Below are positions 60,139-64,000 of a stretch of DNA of 64,000 nt, piece after piece. The notes beneath the pieces were generated by a model that did no database searches, was not told the origin of the DNA, and saw nothing but the letters and a program-made list of their open reading frames with translations. The translations under genes were made by a program, and so were the position numbers. The stretch's first letter is position 1; every line of letters starts with the position of its first letter. Source of the DNA: Intrasporangium calvum DSM 43043 (GTDB lineage: Bacteria; Actinomycetota; Actinomycetes; Actinomycetales; Dermatophilaceae); NCBI RefSeq assembly GCF_000184685.1, contig NC_014830.1, forward strand, positions 1,612,001 to 1,676,000. The letters are read 5' to 3'.

Positions 60139-61587
60139 TCACGCGCCGTGGGCGGCGACTTCCCAGAGTCGACCCTCGGCCCGGATCCCCGGCATGGCCT
60201 GGCGGATCGACCGCTCGGCGAGCTCGGGGGCCACGCCGAGGTCGACCGCGTAGCGCAGCGCGACTGCCGGGGTTCGCCGTGTCGCGTCCCGGCAGTGGAC
60301 GAGGACCCGTTTCCCCTCGGCTCGGAACTGCCGCAGCGCTGACGACACGTCGTCGAGGACGAAGTCGAGGTGCGGGTTCGAGTCGTCGGTGTCGTCCTCG
60401 TCGAGCCAGGCCTCGAGGTGGTCGCGGGACGGGATGCCCTCGGCGGGAATGTCCTCGAGCCCAACCGGACAGAGCGACACGACGGCCTGGACGCCGAGCT
60501 CTCGAGTGCGCGAGAGGTCGCTGATGGTGCCGAGGACGATGTCCGGGTCGATCGGGTGAGGCAGCCCCAGGGTGGCGATGGCGGGGTCGGCCATCGTCGC
60601 GACGGACGGCCAGGTCCCGGGAGTGCGTCCTCCCGACCACGTCGACACGGCGATCTCCACGAGGTCGTGGGCTCGGTAACCCGGCCATCCGTGGACCATG
60701 CGCCGCCACTGGGTGGGCACCCCTGAGGCCCCGTAGCGGGCGCCGAGCAGCGAGCCGGCGATCGCCGCCACGGTGTCGGTGTCGTGCCCCGCTCGGACGG
60801 CCGCCTGGAGCCCGCGCTGGAGGTGTATCGGAGACCGGTCGCCGCGGTCGGTCGTCGTGATGGCTGCCCACGCCGCCTGCAGGGCCGTGACGGTGTACCC
60901 GTTGTTGACGAAGCGCCCCGGGTCCTCACCCGTCGCCTCCTCGACCCACGAGGACCAGTCGTCCTGGTGTTCCGGGCTGACCAGGTCGAGGCCCGAGGCC
61001 AGGTCGAGGCGGCCGGCTGTCACCGCCACGCGGATGGCCTCGGACCACAGAACGGACGAGTCAGCGGCGAGCGGGTCCGCGTGGGTCAGCCTCGCAATCG
61101 ACCGTGCGGCCCGAGCGGTGGCCTCCCGGTCGCCGACATTCCAGATGCCGACCACCGACGTTCGCATCAGCGCACCGTTGCCCGCCGTGAGCCCGGTCCG
61201 GTCGTGCAGGGACAGGCTCGCGGCCGTCAGCCGTTCGTGCGGTCGCCCCTCCAGCCGGGCGGCGTCCGTGAGCACGGTGCGGGTCTGGGCGCCGACGTCG
61301 GTCGCGCCGCCCACCAGCCAGCCGGTGAAGGCTTCGGCGACGGCGTCGAGGGCGTCGGCGTCGGTGAGGTCCATCCCTCGAGCGGCGACATCTGCGACGC
61401 AGAGTGTCATCTGCGTGTCGTCGCTCCACTCGCCCGGGTCGTAGGGGCCGAGGCCGCCCCCCTTCATGACGGCCTCCCCGACCGGAGGTGCCGCCATCTC
61501 GTAGGGCACCCCGAGGGCGTCGCCGCAGGCCCCGCCGAGCAGGACACCGGCGGCACGGTCGAGGGCGATCGGGCGCTGGGCGACCAC
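60139..61587 (-). CDS. ADP-ribosylglycohydrolase fused to Cys-phosphatase domain
   Basis: A 482-residue fusion. Residues 1-310 are an ADP-ribosylglycohydrolase: GGACGDALGVPYE, the metal-site EWSDDTQMT (about 57-65) and GHDTDTVAAIAGSLLGA (about 257-273). Residues about 340-480 form a dual-specificity/tyrosine phosphatase-like domain, DSNPHLDFVLDDVSSALRQFRAEGKRVLVHCRDATRRTP, with the C-x5-R loop at HCRDATRR (about 437-444). Both active sites are intact. The enzyme may remove ADP-ribose and phosphate from a shared target or a metabolite; the function is unknown. The GTG start has GAAAGG upstream. It ends seven bases from the nuclease-helicase gene, with no terminator between. Confidence 0.85.
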   Translation of the reverse strand: MVAQRPIALDRAAGVLLGGACGDALGVPYEMAAPPVGEAVMKGGGLGPYDPGEWSDDTQMTLCVADVAARGMDLTDADALDAVAEAFTGWLVGGATDVGAQTRTVLTDAARLEGRPHERLTAASLSLHDRTGLTAGNGALMRTSVVGIWNVGDREATARAARSIARLTHADPLAADSSVLWSEAIRVAVTAGRLDLASGLDLVSPEHQDDWSSWVEEATGEDPGRFVNNGYTVTALQAAWAAITTTDRGDRSPIHLQRGLQAAVRAGHDTDTVAAIAGSLLGARYGASGVPTQWRRMVHGWPGYRAHDLVEIAVSTWSGGRTPGTWPSVATMADPAIATLGLPHPIDPDIVLGTISDLSRTRELGVQAVVSLCPVGLEDIPAEGIPSRDHLEAWLDEDDTDDSNPHLDFVLDDVSSALRQFRAEGKRVLVHCRDATRRTPAVALRYAVDLGVAPELAERSIRQAMPGIRAEGRLWEVAAHGA

Positions 61588-61668
61588 GGGGCGACCTTTC
61601 GTCGAGGGACCGGACAGGCGAAAATCTACGGCGCGGCGCACGGGTTCGTGAGGTCGGGTGCCAACCCG

Positions 61669-61680
61669 TAGGATTCCGGC
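61669..61680 (+). promoter_or_regulatory. Leaderless-type -10 element
   Basis: TAGGAT (61669-61674) followed by six bases and GTG 61681. A divergent TAGATT (plus 61624-61629, minus sense) may serve the glycohydrolase gene. Confidence 0.6.
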
Positions 61681-62043
61681 GTGCTCGCGCCCCTCACTGT
61701 GTCGCTCCTGATCGCCTCCGGGGTGCTCGGCCTGGTCGCCGTGCACCACCTGGCGCGGCGCCGCCTCGTGGACGACCCGTTGGTTCTCGTCGGCGCCGTG
61801 ATCGAGCTCGGCCTCCTCGTCCAGCTCGCCTACGGGCTGTCCCAGTCCGGTGCCATCGCGGACGGTTCGGAGCGCGCCACCTTCCTCGCCTACCTCTTCA
61901 CCGTCCCCGCCATCCTGCCGGTCGCGATCTTCATCGCGATCAAGGAGAAGACCCAGTGGGCCATGGCCGTCGTGCTCGGCGGGGCGGTCGTCGTGGCCAT
62001 CCTGCTCGCGCGGATCCAGCAGATCTGGGGCCTCAGTGCCTGA
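61681..62043 (+). CDS. Small integral membrane protein
   Basis: A 120-residue protein of four hydrophobic segments (about 3-23, 36-55, 70-87 and 93-113) with short loops. Likely cytoplasmic membrane; no named domain recognised. GTG start supported by a leaderless promoter. It overlaps the following membrane-protein gene by eight bases (GTGCCTGA), so the two probably form a unit. Confidence 0.75.
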   Translation: MLAPLTVSLLIASGVLGLVAVHHLARRRLVDDPLVLVGAVIELGLLVQLAYGLSQSGAIADGSERATFLAYLFTVPAILPVAIFIAIKEKTQWAMAVVLGGAVVVAILLARIQQIWGLSA

Positions 62044-62461
62044 GACGCGCTCAGTCCAGCACACCGGCCGTGGCCCGGGACGCCTCATCGTGGCGCTGTA
62101 CGGCCTCCTCGCCCTGGCTGCGACCGGCCGCAGCGTCCTCCAGATCGTCGAGTACTTCGACCGGGCCCCGGTCCCGTACCTCCTGTCAGCCCTCGCCGCG
62201 CTCATCTACATCGTCGCCACGGTCGGCCTGGCCCGCGGTGACCGGGTCTGGGTGCGCATCGCCTCCGTGGCCATCGTGATCGAGCTCGTCGGCGTCCTCG
62301 TCGTGGGGGCGGTCTCCTACGCCGCGCCCGACCGTTTCCCGGACAAGACGGTGTGGTCGCACTTCGGACAGGGATACGGCTACGTCCCGTTGGTGCTGCC
62401 CGTGCTCGGCCTGCTCTGGATCCGGCGGAACCGGCAGCGCCGCACGGCCTCGGTAGGGTGA
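62036..62461 (+). CDS. Small integral membrane protein, paired with the upstream gene
   Basis: A 141-residue protein with four predicted helices (about 16-33, 44-62, 71-92 and 111-130) and an internal HFGQGYGYVPLVLPVLGLLW segment. Start GTG lies inside the upstream stop. The function is unknown; a shared membrane complex with the preceding protein is likely. Confidence 0.72.
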   Translation: MPETRSVQHTGRGPGRLIVALYGLLALAATGRSVLQIVEYFDRAPVPYLLSALAALIYIVATVGLARGDRVWVRIASVAIVIELVGVLVVGAVSYAAPDRFPDKTVWSHFGQGYGYVPLVLPVLGLLWIRRNRQRRTASVG

Positions 62462-62466
62462 CCGCC
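62454..62466 (+). promoter_or_regulatory. Leaderless-type -10 element inside the end of the membrane gene
   Basis: TAGGGT (62454-62459) followed by seven bases and ATG 62467. It overlaps the stop codon of the upstream gene. Confidence 0.5.
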
Positions 62467-63732
62467 ATGGACGAGGCACGCACCGCAACCAGCAACCCCG
62501 GGACGCCGTCCGGGCTCCCCGAGCCGACCGAGCCCGCTGACGCGAGCCGGCCGGCCGGCCCCTTCACGGTCCGTGCCATCACGGCGGACGAGGCACGGGC
62601 CACGGTGCTCGAGCTGGCGGGGAGCTTCCTGCAGACCCCGGCCTGGGCGCGCACCAAGCCCGATTGGACCACGGTGCACCTCGGCTGGTTCGACGCGACG
62701 GGGGCGCGTGTCGGGGCCGGGCTCGTCCTCTCGCGGAGCCTGCCCCGGGTGCGACGCTCGTTCGCCTACCTTCCTGAGGGTCCGGCTCTGCCGTGGACCG
62801 CCGTCGCGGAGGACCCGGGGGCGTGGCTGGACCCGCTGGTGGCCTGGGCCCGCACCTCCGGCGCCTTCGCGCTCCGCCTGGGGTTTCCCGTGGTGTCGAG
62901 GTCATGGCAGCCGGACGTCGTCAAGAAGCAGATCAGCGAGGGCGGGCTGATGTCCTTCACTACCCTCCCGCCCGCGGTGGACAACCCGGTTGCCCGGCGC
63001 GTGGAGACCTGGCTCGACCGTACCGGCTGGCGACCGATCGGGTGGGGGAGCACCGCGGCGGTGGGGCAGCCGCGCTACCTCTGTGTCATCGACCTCGAGG
63101 GCCGTGACACCCAGGCTGCGCTCAGGTCGATGAACCAGCAGTGGCGCCGCAACATCAAGAAGGCCGACAAGGCGGGCGTCCACGTCCGGTCGGTCGGGGT
63201 CGAGGGAGTCGAGCGGTTCCACCAGCTCTACGTCGAGACCGCCGAGCGGGACCACTTCGTGCCGAGGGCGAAGTCGTACTTCGAGCAGATGGTGCGGGCC
63301 TTCTCCGACGGCGGTGACGAGGTCACCGGTCGCATCTACGAGGCCCATGTCGACGGTGACGTGCTGGCGTCGGCCCTCATGGTCCGGGTCGGCGACACCT
63401 TCTCGTACCTCTACGGCGGCTCGACGAGCCGCAACCGCGACGCCCGCGCGAGCAATGCGCTCCAGTGGCAGGCGATCCAGGACGCGATCGACCTGGGCTG
63501 CACGTCCTACGACCTGCGGGGCTTCAACACCTCACTCGGCGCCACGTCGCCGCTCATCGGCCTGCTGCTCTTCAAGCTCGGCGCGGGCGCGGACGTCGTC
63601 GAGATGGTGGGTGAACGAGAGCTCGTGCTCAGCAGGTTCTGGCACACGGCGTTCGAGAAGGCGATGGCCCTGCGGGTTGCGATCAACAACCGTCGTGCCG
63701 GCTCCGAGGCCACCCCCGACACCGACGTGTGA
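62467..63732 (+). CDS. FemAB-type peptidoglycan aminoacyltransferase-like protein
   Basis: A 421-residue protein with two GNAT-like folds typical of FemABX: the first with FAYLPEGPALPW (about 99-110), the second with SMNQQWRRNIKKADKAGVHVRSVG (about 223-246), VHVDGDVLASALMVRVGDTFSYLYGGS-type strand (about 295-325) and LQWQAIQDAIDLGCTSYDLRGFN (about 337-359). These enzymes add amino acids from aminoacyl-tRNA to peptidoglycan precursors, and actinobacterial members can have other substrates. The first 35 residues are a Pro/Ala-rich tail. Start has TAGGGT seven bases upstream. It converges on the truncated gene at the window edge. Confidence 0.88.
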   Translation: MDEARTATSNPGTPSGLPEPTEPADASRPAGPFTVRAITADEARATVLELAGSFLQTPAWARTKPDWTTVHLGWFDATGARVGAGLVLSRSLPRVRRSFAYLPEGPALPWTAVAEDPGAWLDPLVAWARTSGAFALRLGFPVVSRSWQPDVVKKQISEGGLMSFTTLPPAVDNPVARRVETWLDRTGWRPIGWGSTAAVGQPRYLCVIDLEGRDTQAALRSMNQQWRRNIKKADKAGVHVRSVGVEGVERFHQLYVETAERDHFVPRAKSYFEQMVRAFSDGGDEVTGRIYEAHVDGDVLASALMVRVGDTFSYLYGGSTSRNRDARASNALQWQAIQDAIDLGCTSYDLRGFNTSLGATSPLIGLLLFKLGAGADVVEMVGERELVLSRFWHTAFEKAMALRVAINNRRAGSEATPDTDV

Positions 63733-63741
63733 CGCCTGGCC

Positions 63742-63756
63742 GTATGCCGCTGGGCT
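63742..63756 (-). repeat. Exact 15-bp dispersed motif between convergent genes
   Basis: Ten bases after the FemAB gene stop and 48 bases after the stop of the following minus-strand gene, in the orientation of the latter. Confidence 0.85.
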
Positions 63757-63804
63757 GACACCCACCTGAGCGTGGCCGTCGGCGCTCGGCCGGGAGGTCT
63801 GCGG

Positions 63805-64000
63805 TCACGAGGTCTCCGGGCGCGAGGGGGGTAGCGCGCAGTCGGCCTGGCCGGGCCCCGTGGCGATGGCGACGAGCTCCTCACCGACGTAGACCCGGCA
63901 CTGGATCTCGTCCTCGAGGTGCACGCCCAGGACCTGGACGAACTCGAGGCTGTCCGGCTCGTGGGTGCTCACATCGATGACGAGCGGGAGGACCGACTCG
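63805..64000 (-). CDS. Hypothetical protein, 5' end cut by window
   Basis: The last 64 residues of a minus-strand gene are visible before the edge: an alternating strand-rich stretch ESVLPLVIDVSTHEPDSLEFVQVLGVHLEDEIQCRVYVGEELVAIATGPG and a short Pro-rich tail. No family is recognised. The stop is TGA at plus 63807-63805. Codon-use and composition fit a real gene; the ORF is open to the window end. Confidence 0.55.
   Translation of the reverse strand, partial: ESVLPLVIDVSTHEPDSLEFVQVLGVHLEDEIQCRVYVGEELVAIATGPGQADCALPPSRPETS

Noticed and set aside
1-64000. tRNA, rRNA, transposase or integrase genes and prophage
   Set aside because: I saw no cloverleaf, no rRNA-like conserved blocks, no DDE or integrase motifs and no direct-repeat att sites; absence is by eye only.

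Overview
The window is about 64 kb of very GC-rich, densely packed bacterial chromosome. Codon use, frequent GTG/TTG starts, leaderless promoters of the TANNNT-N6-start type and the gene families (DUF222/HNH, LAL and TPR LuxR regulators, DUF4242, tandem-domain USPs) all point to an actinobacterium. A Micrococcales/Intrasporangiaceae-like host is my best guess, without a marker gene to prove it. I saw no rRNA, tRNA, CRISPR array or transposase, and no gene-free stretch exceeds about 260 bases.

Layout. 1-3.6 kb: truncated HipA-type kinase, acetamidase/formamidase, SDR oxidoreductase, DUF1345 membrane protein. 3.8-12.3 kb: a complete four-gene type II Wadjet (JetABCD) plasmid-defence operon with overlapping genes. 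12.3-17 kb: a RadC/JAB-like protein without its metal motif, a small coupled ORF plus ChaB, a DUF222-HNH endonuclease, an esterase and an epimerase. 17-24.6 kb: a secreted protein with DUF4242, two large LuxR-family regulators flanking a flavin monooxygenase, and a hexapeptide-repeat protein. 24.8-34 kb: YihY, aldo/keto reductase, two USPs flanking a NERD-helicase, an SRPBCC protein and Tex. 34-43.7 kb: a probable chaperone-like protein, a divergent amidase and a seven-gene peptide/opine-type ABC transporter operon ending in an aldehyde dehydrogenase and an SDR. 43.7-50 kb: a minus-strand purine operon (XdhA-XdhB-XdhC-guanine deaminase). 50-64 kb: a second metal-motif-less JAB protein, small membrane proteins, a McrB/McrC-like pair, DoxX, a giant RecB-nuclease/helicase, an ADP-ribosylglycohydrolase-phosphatase fusion, membrane proteins, a FemAB-type transferase and a truncated gene.

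How the parts work together. Two metabolic blocks stand out. Guanine to xanthine to urate is covered by the guanine deaminase and xanthine dehydrogenase operon. Amide or peptide import and breakdown is suggested by the amidase, transporter, aldehyde dehydrogenase and SDR. The genome-defence theme is also strong: JetABCD, McrBC-like, HNH, NERD-helicase and RecB-helicase genes lie within 64 kb.

The most unusual signal is not a gene. A 15-16 bp sequence, AGCCCAGCGGCATACG, occurs as eight exact 15-mers plus about a dozen near copies on both strands. It lies either just downstream of stop codons or inside genes, where it always reads in the same codon phase (Ala-Ala-Tyr or Tyr-Ala-Ala). Its function is unknown to me; it behaves like a dispersed DNA signal such as an uptake or recognition sequence.
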